From Pseudomonadaceae bacterium UBA836 (GTDB taxonomy: Bacteria > Pseudomonadota > Gammaproteobacteria > Pseudomonadales > Pseudomonadaceae), in NCBI GenBank assembly GCA_002296055.1, contig DBHE01000189.1, positions 1-6,132 of the forward strand: a stretch of 6,132 nucleotides of DNA. Direction: 5' to 3'. The notes beneath the pieces were generated by a model. It was not told the origin of the DNA and did not search any database. It saw only the letters and a list, made by a program, of their open reading frames with translations. Positions 1 to 4,694 of the stretch are shown one piece after another. The number at the start of each line of letters is the position of its first letter. Positions within the stretch are counted from its first letter, which is position 1. Made by a program: the position numbers and the translations under genes.

Positions 1-20
1 TCCATAAAACCCGGTGTGAT

Positions 21-536
21 TCACAGCCGTGTTTTAGGAAGCTGCTTCGCTTGTACCCCGTATAGAAGCTGTTGGACGATCGTCTCTTCAATACGGTTGA
101 TTAGATCAGCATTAATTGCTGCATCGCTTTCGGGGGAAACCGATACCGCAGAGTTTGTCTCTGGAGACTCAACCAACTCATCAGGCGACTTTGGCGCGAT
201 AGCCGTGGGAATATTCGGTTTAGTGAACGTGGCCAGCGATATTGAGGAGTGCTTAAAGCTTGGGTGGTGCTCGAAAAAAGTCTTCAGAACACTGCTCTTG
301 CCAGCGCCATAGCCACCTGTGATCGCAATGTTTAGCACTTCCTCGTTGCGCAATGCCCGCAAAAGCTCGCGTTCATATCGCGCGGCCCTATCGCTTTCTA
401 CAAAGACGGGAGTCAGGGGTTCGAAAAAACCATCCCCATCACAGCGCCAAGCCTCAAAGGATCGCCGTGTTGCACGACCACCAGCGACAAGCGCCCACCA
501 GCAACGATTAGCGCTGCGCGCGATTTTTTTAAACAT
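21..536 (-). CDS. YobI-like P-loop NTPase, N-terminal fragment ended by an in-frame stop
   Basis: The 171-residue product resembles the N-terminal part of large YobI-like P-loop NTPases. Residues 39-47 read EPLTPVFVE, followed by an ALRNEEVLNIAITGGYGAGK stretch. The Walker A motif GGYGAGKS spans residues 74-81 and should bind nucleotide phosphates. Residues 96-107 (KHSSISLATFTK) and 143-160 (ADLINRIEETIVQQLLYG) also match my recollection of the family. Residues 108-140 are a low-complexity acidic/Ser linker. Family members are, as I recall, roughly a thousand residues or more with later membrane segments, so this is only the beginning. Translation stops at TGA (21-23) after KTRL, yet the same frame stays open to the window edge and reads ITPGFM, which suggests a nonsense mutation in a longer gene. 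The ATG at 536 was chosen because AGG-type Shine-Dalgarno bases lie just upstream. The cellular role of the family is not established; an accessory-island location is typical. Confidence 0.72.
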   Translation of the reverse strand: MFKKIARSANRCWWALVAGGRATRRSFEAWRCDGDGFFEPLTPVFVESDRAARYERELLRALRNEEVLNIAITGGYGAGKSSVLKTFFEHHPSFKHSSISLATFTKPNIPTAIAPKSPDELVESPETNSAVSVSPESDAAINADLINRIEETIVQQLLYGVQAKQLPKTRL

Positions 537-1059
537 CTACCTAATCCTGGCTTTTGGCCTTCCATGTAATTCTGAGCGCACACGCCCTCGTATTTTGTGC
601 CCATGCAATAGCTATTCGGGGGGGGATGCATGACACCCGCAAATAATAGCTATATGCCACACATCCGTGCTTGGTGCCAGGAATCGGTGCTTCGCACCAC
701 TATCTCCTCGATAGCACGGATCGGACGAACATGGAGCTCGGGTATATATGCCATCAGCTCGCTTTGAAAAGGTCGCTTCCGACCGATCTAACAATAGCTA
801 AAACGCAACCAAATTCGGCGCCGCCACGCTAAGCCAAGAAGGCATAAAGTGCACAAAAGTCAGAGTCCGCTGTCCCTGGGGTGAAAGCTTTCATCGATCT
901 TTTTCAACAGGATCGGCCAAAAGCAGACGTCCAAATAGGGCCAGAGAAGCCGGATTCTGTAGCGCCTTGGGCGAATAAGCCAGCATTTAGTGGCTTCTTG
1001 TCGATTGTGTGTTGAGTATGGCTCGGCATATGGATGCCCAGTAGCCGACGTCCCCCCCC
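537..1059. other. Gene-poor stretch between two minus-strand genes
   Basis: I see no convincing gene here; the only ORFs are short and resemble no known family. Visible landmarks are an eight-G run at 618-625, an eight-C run at 1052-1059 directly after the stop of the next gene, and three copies of AATAGCTA (607-614, 645-652, 793-800). There is a nested dyad at 663-721, a small GGTCG/CGACC hairpin at 771-784 and a perfect 12-bp palindrome TGAAAGCTTTCA at 882-893. An AAGCCA/TGGCTT hairpin (977-982 with 991-996) lies downstream of the DUF5677-like gene and could be a weak terminator, although it lacks a proper T-run. The stretch would form the leader of the YobI-like gene if transcription enters from the right. 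Confidence 0.6.
663..721. repeat. Nested cloverleaf-like inverted repeat
   Basis: The outer arms ATCCGTGCT (663-671) and AGCACGGAT (713-721) are perfect 9-bp complements. They enclose TGG-TG-CCA (672-679), a GGTGC-TTC-GCACC hairpin (686-698) and TATC-TCCTC-GATA (701-713, sharing one base with the outer arm). No T-run follows on either strand, so it is not an obvious terminator. It is too short, and lacks the conserved loops, to be a tRNA. It lies about 130-185 bp upstream of the YobI-like start on the transcribed side, so it could be a leader structure, a protein-binding site or a relic of a mobile element. Function unknown. Confidence 0.5.
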
Positions 1060-1773
1060 TTAGCTACCTAGAGCTTCACGGTGCCGTTGAATGCCACATT
1101 CAAGGCAGGTTTTTACTAGTCCGAGCACCCATTCCAAGCGGTTGGTAGTTGGCTCGAACTTTAAGGTAAGTGAGCCGTCAGGTTGAGGGATATGATAATC
1201 ATCAAGACTTCTTGGCGTAGCGTGGGCCCCCGCGATCCCAAGACCCCGATATGCGGTTTCATATTCAAATCGAAGTCCAGCGATGTTGGCGGCTGCTTGA
1301 TGAGACCAGTCGCAGGGAGGAGAGGCCTTATCGGCAACGGCCTTTAGCACAGCAAGGTTCTCTGGTGACACCCGGGTCTCTGCACCCGCTGCTAACATTC
1401 CTTTTGCCTGCTTGATCCGCTCTTTGTGATGCCAGGCCTCCATCTTGTCTGCGACAGCGGGGTTCCGCCAAAGAGCGCAGGCTGCAAACAGACACTCAAA
1501 GGCAGTACGGAGGGTCGCATAGGGGGGTGTCGACAGGCCGCGTTCGCCCAGCAGCACTGTCGCTTGGCAAGACTCGATGCAGCGCAGCCAAAACGCCGCA
1601 CCGACAAAGTAGTTTTGCGAAGTGTCGCCGCTCACCTGTTGACACTCTTTGATGGCCACCAACATCGTATGCTCAAGTTCCGCAAATTCAGTAGCCAAAC
1701 GAGCCCGTTCGGTATGCCGCAGCATATCGAGATCTGGCGAGAGGAATCCTAGAGACTTGAATGTTCTGGTCAT
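1060..1773 (-). CDS. DUF5677-like protein of unknown function
   Basis: The product has 237 residues if it starts at the ATG at 1773. The reading frame extends to a TTG at 1866, but that adds a Pro/Ala-rich N-terminus unlike a folded domain, while the ATG has a GGAG (1787-1790) 13 bp upstream. The protein looks wholly helical and soluble, with no signal peptide or membrane segment. Residues 54-104 (around YATLRTAFECLFAACALWRN) resemble the conserved 'llR..fE' helix of DUF5677-like proteins. Residues 175-193 (YRGLGIAGAHATPRSLDDY) resemble their 'yr.lS..vHps..sl..y' segment with a conserved His (H184). The assignment rests on recalled family patterns, not a search. No catalytic function is known to me. 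An eight-C run on the plus strand abuts the TAA stop. The gene is co-oriented with the YobI-like fragment but separated from it by over 500 bp, so they are probably not one operon. Confidence 0.62.
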   Translation of the reverse strand: MTRTFKSLGFLSPDLDMLRHTERARLATEFAELEHTMLVAIKECQQVSGDTSQNYFVGAAFWLRCIESCQATVLLGERGLSTPPYATLRTAFECLFAACALWRNPAVADKMEAWHHKERIKQAKGMLAAGAETRVSPENLAVLKAVADKASPPCDWSHQAAANIAGLRFEYETAYRGLGIAGAHATPRSLDDYHIPQPDGSLTLKFEPTTNRLEWVLGLVKTCLECGIQRHREALGS

Positions 1774-2401
1774 ATTATTGGGTGTTCTCCGTTTCGCTTC
1801 AGTAAGGCCTGCCGGGCATGCGGGCGCTGCAGGCCCCTCATGATAGACACTCCTACACTGGGCCAATAGATGCTGAGCCCATGTCTTATCATTGTCTGCG
1901 TATCCTCAATCGCGACCCTCAGGAGTCCGCGAAGCTAGGGATGATTCAACCAACTGTTAGAGGGAGGGACTCCGTTGACGGCTCGTGGTCGACTGCGCCC
2001 GCTGAGCGGCGGACCTTGGCTTGCGGTTAATCGGTCGGTTTAGTGTGGTGCTTCACCTCGCGTAATGTCCTTGTGGGGGTAGGGGCGGTGCGCGAAGCGC
2101 CCTCAATGGTGGAGGGATCGGTTCTGTCGTGAAATGTCCAGGATGCAGGTCTCCTATGAGCTTTTCTAATTGCCTCTCTATGCCAAGGCCCTGTGGATGA
2201 AGTCAGAGGTGTGTGCCTGCGGGCTCGATGAAGGGCTATCAGTCACATTAATCGCTAACCCGCAACGTTGTTTGTCGTAGCGATAATGGATAGCATGCAG
2301 CTGTAACTGCTAACTATAGCAGGCAGGTAGCTGGCCTAAATCAGCATAGGCTGCGGGACTTTCTCGCTGCCTTTTAATGGAATGCCTCGATGGGGCGGAA
2401 A
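1774..2401. other. Long non-coding stretch, probable island relic
   Basis: No gene is supported here. A 70-codon plus-strand ORF at 1818-2030 overlaps the upstream part of the DUF5677-like frame and has no recognisable motif. The promoter of the DUF5677-like gene should lie in the first hundred or so bases, but I see no clear -35/-10 pair. The right end (2251-2354) is dense in short inverted repeats, listed separately. A GCGC-GAA-GCGC hairpin at 2090-2100 and a GGTG-CTT-CACC hairpin at about 2047-2057 are also visible. No transposase, integrase or tRNA remnant was recognised. Confidence 0.55.
2251..2354. repeat. Cluster of three inverted repeats
   Basis: Three dyads follow one another. First, ATCGCTA (2251-2257) pairs with TAGCGAT (2278-2284) and encloses the 8-bp palindrome CAACGTTG (2263-2270). 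Second, CAGCT (2298-2302) pairs with AGCTG (2329-2333), enclosing CTGCTA-ACTA-TAGCAG (2307-2322). Third, GCCTA (2334-2338) pairs with TAGGC (2347-2351). None is followed by a T-run, and none matches the RYYYAAC/GTTRRRY ends of an integron attC site. They could be recombination or protein-binding sites at an island edge, or a folded RNA. Individually short dyads arise by chance; the density is what stands out. Confidence 0.4.
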
Positions 2402-2439
2402 TGTAAAGTTTCGTGCGGCTTCAGGCGGAAAACTTTACA
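2402..2439. promoter_or_regulatory. Perfect 10-bp inverted repeat, possible operator
   Basis: TGTAAAGTTT (2402-2411) and AAACTTTACA (2430-2439) are perfect complements separated by 18 bp. The arms are AT-rich in GC-rich surroundings, typical of a dimeric regulator site. The half-sites resemble the TGTAAA/TTTACA ends of TyrR/PhhR boxes, but the spacing is far wider than the six bases of that consensus. It also differs from the GacA site TGTAAG-N6-CTTACA. It lies about 50-85 bp upstream of the predicted start of the structured RNA segment, a reasonable activator position. The regulator is unknown. Confidence 0.5.
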
Positions 2440-2453
2440 GAAATCTTAGCGAT

Positions 2454-2480
2454 TCGACCTTTTCGACTTTATTTTTTAAT
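2454..2480 (+). promoter_or_regulatory. Candidate sigma-70 promoter ahead of the structured RNA segment
   Basis: TTTAAT (2475-2480) matches five of six bases of the -10 consensus, and TCGACC (2454-2459) matches four of six bases of the -35, with a short 15-bp spacer. The predicted start is near 2487, exactly where the folded segment begins. The poor spacer fits a promoter that needs an activator, possibly one acting at the inverted repeat just upstream. AT-rich DNA gives such matches easily, so this is tentative. Confidence 0.35.
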
Positions 2481-2486
2481 GAATAT

Positions 2487-2604
2487 CAGCGGGTTACGGT
2501 CTCTCTAGAATGGCTGTGGTGCACACAACCGTTCTAAAATGTAGCTGTCGCCGCAACCCGGCATGACCTAGGATTTTCCCATCCCCGGTCTGCCGGGTTT
2601 TTTT
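2487..2604 (+). ncRNA. Candidate structured small RNA or transcription attenuator
   Basis: The segment folds in two competing ways. In one, CGGGTTaCGG (2490-2499) pairs with CCGcAACCCG (2551-2560), enclosing a long hairpin whose arms TAGAATGGCTGTG (2506-2518) and CACAACCGTTCTA (2524-2536) pair at 12 of 13 positions, including one G-U. In the other, the AACCCG arm pairs downstream as part of the terminator at 2555-2599. The two folds share 2555-2560 and exclude each other, as in attenuators. It could be a free small RNA of about 118 nt ended by this terminator, or the regulated leader of the phosphatase gene 67 bp downstream, for which I see no other clear promoter. I do not recognise it as a known Pseudomonas RNA, and it lacks the repeated GGA motifs of Rsm RNAs. 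Confidence 0.45.
2555..2604 (+). terminator. Strong rho-independent terminator
   Basis: The stem AACCCGGCA (2555-2563) with TGCCGGGTT (2591-2599) is perfect. It continues past one bulged T with GACC (2565-2568) and GGTC (2587-2590), then GGAT (2571-2574) with ATCC (2581-2584) around a TTTCCC loop. Seven T residues run 2598-2604. It acts on plus-strand transcription and lies 67 bp before the histidine phosphatase ATG. No protein gene precedes it on this strand, so it ends either a small RNA or an attenuated leader, or it is what remains of a core gene displaced by the island. Confidence 0.85.
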
Positions 2605-2671
2605 ATGGCTCGTAAAAGCTCCCGTCCCGGGGCAGCGGGTTGCCCAGTTACTCCAGTACGGGAAAGTTCAG

Positions 2672-3349
2672 ATGTCAGAAGTGTATTTCGTGCGCCATGG
2701 CCAGGCGTCGTTCGGTAGCGATAACTACGATCAGCTGTCCGAAAAGGGCCACCTGCAGGCGCGTTTGCTGGGCGAGTACTTCGCCAGCCAGCAGATGCAG
2801 TTTGATCACATCCTGACCGGCGATATGGTGCGCCACCGTGAAACCGCCGAAGGCATTTGCGCCGGCATGGGCATTGAGTCGACCGGCTTTCAGGTTTTTG
2901 CCGAACTCAACGAGTTTGACTTCCACTCCATCCTGCACGCGTTTCTGGCGCAGCATCCGGAACAGGCACTGCCGGAAAAGCCGGTCGTGGCCGACTTTTT
3001 CAAGCGCCTGAAGCAGGGCATTGTGCTCTGGTCCGAAGGCGAACTTGAGGGCGAGCTACCGGAAACCTGGGCCGAGTTTGAGCAGCGTATCCTCAGTGCC
3101 CGGGAGCACATCATGAGCAATTTCAAGGGCAGCCGCGTGCTGGCTGTCAGCTCCGGTGGCGCGATTGCCATGCTGGTGCGTCAGTTGCTGGAGGCGCCCA
3201 GCAAAACCATGGTTGAGCTGAACCTGCAGACCCGCAATACCGGCTTGATTCATTGCGTGTTCAACCAGCGGGCAATGCGCCTGGCCGGGTTCAACGCGGT
3301 ACCGCATTTGGATAGCCCCGAGCGTCGCGAGCTGATTACCTACACCTGA
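2672..3349 (+). CDS. Histidine phosphatase superfamily protein (phosphoglycerate mutase-like), variant second His
   Basis: The 225-residue cytoplasmic protein has the family's VRHGQA motif at residues 7-12, where H9 would be the phosphorylated histidine and R8 its partner. R54 in VRHRETAE (53-60) fits the second phosphate-binding arginine, and E78 in AELNEFDF fits the acid. The position of the second catalytic His, usually VSHGG, reads AVSSGG (residues 158-163, S161 for His). From memory, a related Pseudomonas subgroup has TSGG there, so this is probably a subfamily trait rather than decay. Activity may be altered or lost, and the substrate is unknown. The ATG at 2672 has GGAAAG (2661-2666) five bases upstream and puts RHG at the usual N-terminal place. 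The gene follows a terminator-like leader, and a MITE begins a few bases after its stop. Confidence 0.9.
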   Translation: MSEVYFVRHGQASFGSDNYDQLSEKGHLQARLLGEYFASQQMQFDHILTGDMVRHRETAEGICAGMGIESTGFQVFAELNEFDFHSILHAFLAQHPEQALPEKPVVADFFKRLKQGIVLWSEGELEGELPETWAEFEQRILSAREHIMSNFKGSRVLAVSSGGAIAMLVRQLLEAPSKTMVELNLQTRNTGLIHCVFNQRAMRLAGFNAVPHLDSPERRELITYT

Positions 3350-3350
3350 G

Positions 3351-3635
3351 CAAGGGAAGCACTGATCAATTCCACACGCCCTCTGCGAGTGCTCAAGCGT
3401 GCAGATGCAAGGCGCGATGTGCAGCCAATAGTGGTTCTATTGGCAAGCAGCGCAACGCAGCAGATGCATGCTTGAGGGCTCGCCCTGCGGGGCGTTCAGT
3501 CTGGGCCGCACTCTGCGTTGTGATTTCTCGACAGGTCCCGACATGCCTTCGAAACCACGCCTTGATTGCAGCCCAGCCGGATGCGGCCCAACCTGAACGC
3601 CAGAGGGCATGTGGAATTAAGCAGTGCTTCCCAAG
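3351..3635. repeat. CAAG target-site duplication flanking the MITE
   Basis: CAAG at 3351-3354 directly precedes the left end GGAAGC, and CAAG at 3632-3635 directly follows the right end GCTTCC. Removing the element and one CAAG restores a spacer of roughly 90 bp between the phosphatase stop codon and the next gene, a plausible ancestral arrangement. Four matching bases alone would be weak evidence; the coincidence with the ends of the 31-bp inverted repeats makes it good. Confidence 0.75.
3355..3631. mobile_element. MITE-like non-autonomous element with 31-bp terminal inverted repeats
   Basis: Bases 3355-3385 and the reverse complement of 3601-3631 match at 28 of 31 positions, beginning GGAAGCACTG and ending GCCCTCTG. 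CAAG flanks both ends (3351-3354 and 3632-3635), a 4-bp target duplication. The 277-bp interior has no transposase or credible ORF. It holds a long imperfect hairpin: CTCAAGCGTGCA (3392-3403) with TGCATGCTTGAG (3465-3476), capped by GCCAATAG-TGGTT-CTATTGGC (3424-3444). A second internal inverted repeat of 17/19 matches (3492-3510 with 3582-3600) abuts the right terminal repeat. The element would be mobilised in trans by a transposase with matching ends. A 4-bp duplication fits several DDE families, including part of IS5, so the parent is not assigned. Confidence 0.88.
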
Positions 3636-3666
3636 TGCTGAGTCTGCATGTGACAGGTGACGGCAG

Positions 3667-3682
3667 TGGCATAAAGGCTGCA
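3667..3682 (+). promoter_or_regulatory. Candidate sigma-54 (RpoN) -24/-12 promoter
   Basis: TGGCATAAAGGCTGCA has the GG and GC doublets at the correct 12-bp separation and agrees with the TGGCAC-N5-TTGCA consensus apart from T for C, A for G and C for T at less strict positions. The predicted start is about 12 bp downstream, leaving a leader of roughly 27 nt before the ATG at 3721. A CAATAAT at 3683-3689 could alternatively serve as a sigma-70 -10. No enhancer-binding-protein site was identified, and the MITE occupies the upstream region where one would usually lie. Confidence 0.3.
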
Positions 3683-3720
3683 CAATAATTGCCTGTTTCT
3701 GATTCAAGGATCATCAAGGC

Positions 3721-4596
3721 ATGCGAATGCGGGTGTTGCTGCTGGGCAAGACGTCCCTGCTGGGTCAGGCGTTGATAGCTCAGGCCGCGCAAGACGATAT
3801 CGAGTTTCTGCAGGTTGACGAGTCGTCAGCCTGCTGGCAGCCGGCGCAGGTGGTGGGTTGGCTTGATACGTTGCAGCCCGACGCGGTGCTGGACCTTAGC
3901 TTCTATCATCAGCAGTTTCAGGTGCTCGATCCGGCGGCCGACGGGCTCGAGGCGGAGCGTCGCTTCGCGCAAGAGCTGATTGGCCAGTGTGCCCATCGCC
4001 AGCTTTTACTGTGCCGACTGTCCAGTACGCGGGTGTTCGACGGCGCCAAGGGACAACCCTACACCGAAAAGGATGTGCTGGCGCCGGTAGGTGTGCATGG
4101 TGGTTTGCAGGCGGAGTTGGACCAGTTACTGGAGAGCCAGTGTCGTCGTCACCTGCTGCTGCGCTTTGGCTGGGTGCTGGACAGCTCGCCCAAGGGCATG
4201 CTGCAGCGCCTGCTGCAGCAGCTGCGCTCAGGTGACAGCGTTGCACTAGCTGAGGAATGGCGCGGCACGCCGACGCCGTTGGACGATATGGCGCGGGTTA
4301 TCCTGGCAGCGCTGAAGCAGATGGATTGCGGTAGTGAGCTATACGGCTGCTACCACTACGCCAGCGCCGAGGTGGCCAGCTGGATCAGCTTTGCCCGCAC
4401 CCTGGCCCAAGAGCTGGTGCACAATGGCCAGCTGGAGCGAGAGCCCGTGGTCGAGCCGGTGCCTTTCGAGACTCAACCGGCAGCGGCGCTGGAGCCGCGC
4501 AATGCGGTCCTGAGCGGGCGCCGCCTGTTGCATGTGTTTGGCATCAAGCCGCGCACCTGGCGCTTCAGCCTGACGGCCTTGTTGGGTTTGCACTGA
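3721..4596 (+). CDS. RmlD-like sugar-nucleotide-binding protein, catalytic pair lost
   Basis: The 291-residue protein resembles the dTDP-4-dehydrorhamnose reductase (RmlD, extended SDR) fold. A beta strand and Gly-rich turn, VLLLGKTSLLG (residues 5-15), replace the usual GxxGxxG nucleotide motif. LSSTRVFDG (100-108) matches the family's 'STdyVFDG', LRFGWVL (147-153) its 'lRt.wvy', and RGTPTPLDDMARVI (181-194) its 'G.PT...DlA' segment. Where the catalytic Tyr-x-x-x-Lys should stand, the sequence reads GVHGGLQAE (124-132), giving H126 and Q130. Reductase activity is therefore unlikely; binding of a nucleotide or sugar nucleotide is more plausible. Pseudomonas carries similar divergent proteins, to my recollection. 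The first ATG (3721) has AAGGA (3706-3710) ten bases upstream; the ATG at 3727 (MRVLLLG) with AAGG (3716-3719) is an equally good start. The gene is convergent with ompW. Confidence 0.85.
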   Translation: MRMRVLLLGKTSLLGQALIAQAAQDDIEFLQVDESSACWQPAQVVGWLDTLQPDAVLDLSFYHQQFQVLDPAADGLEAERRFAQELIGQCAHRQLLLCRLSSTRVFDGAKGQPYTEKDVLAPVGVHGGLQAELDQLLESQCRRHLLLRFGWVLDSSPKGMLQRLLQQLRSGDSVALAEEWRGTPTPLDDMARVILAALKQMDCGSELYGCYHYASAEVASWISFARTLAQELVHNGQLEREPVVEPVPFETQPAAALEPRNAVLSGRRLLHVFGIKPRTWRFSLTALLGLH

Positions 4597-4632
4597 TCCG
4601 CTTGCCGTAGCGCTGTCCGCCCGACTCTGAAT

Positions 4633-4668
4633 AAAAAAATCCCCCGGGACCACGTAGGCCCCAAGGGG
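4633..4668 (-). terminator. Rho-independent terminator of ompW
   Basis: Read on the minus strand, CCCC (4668-4665), two bulged T, then GGG, a G-T pair and CC close a TACGT loop. The other arm is GG, T, CCC, GGGG (down to 4642). A run of seven T (4639-4633) follows shortly after. It begins 27 bp past the ompW stop. No T-run follows the stem on the plus strand, so it should not stop transcripts from the convergent RmlD-like gene efficiently. Confidence 0.85.
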
Positions 4669-4694
4669 AAGTGCAGCCGTGAGTGAGGGTCGGC

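Noticed and set aside
882..893. 12-bp palindrome TGAAAGCTTTCA as an operator
   Set aside because: It is a single site with no nearby promoter or matching known consensus; mentioned in the intergenic entry only.
618..1059. Phase-variable homopolymer tracts (eight G at 618-625, eight C at 1052-1059)
   Set aside because: Neither lies inside a coding frame or between clear promoter elements, so slippage would have no evident effect; only reads with length variation would revive the idea.
1774..1866. Upstream TTG start for the DUF5677-like protein
   Set aside because: It uses a rarer start codon and adds a Pro/Ala-rich stretch without family resemblance; the ATG at 1773 is better.
1818..2030. 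70-codon plus-strand ORF in the long gap
   Set aside because: It overlaps the upstream region of the minus-strand DUF5677-like gene, has no clear ribosome binding site and no recognisable motif; it looks like a chance open frame.
2334..2354. Integron attC site
   Set aside because: GCCTAAA and CATAGGC do not fit the RYYYAAC/GTTRRRY core sites, and no gene-cassette structure or integrase is present.
2402..2439. GacA-type upstream site of an Rsm small RNA
   Set aside because: The GacA consensus has a six-base spacer and TGTAAG half-sites; here the spacing is much wider, and the RNA segment lacks repeated GGA motifs.
3472..3660. 62-codon ORF inside the MITE
   Set aside because: It runs through the hairpin and right terminal repeat of the element, lacks a ribosome binding site and shows no transposase motif.
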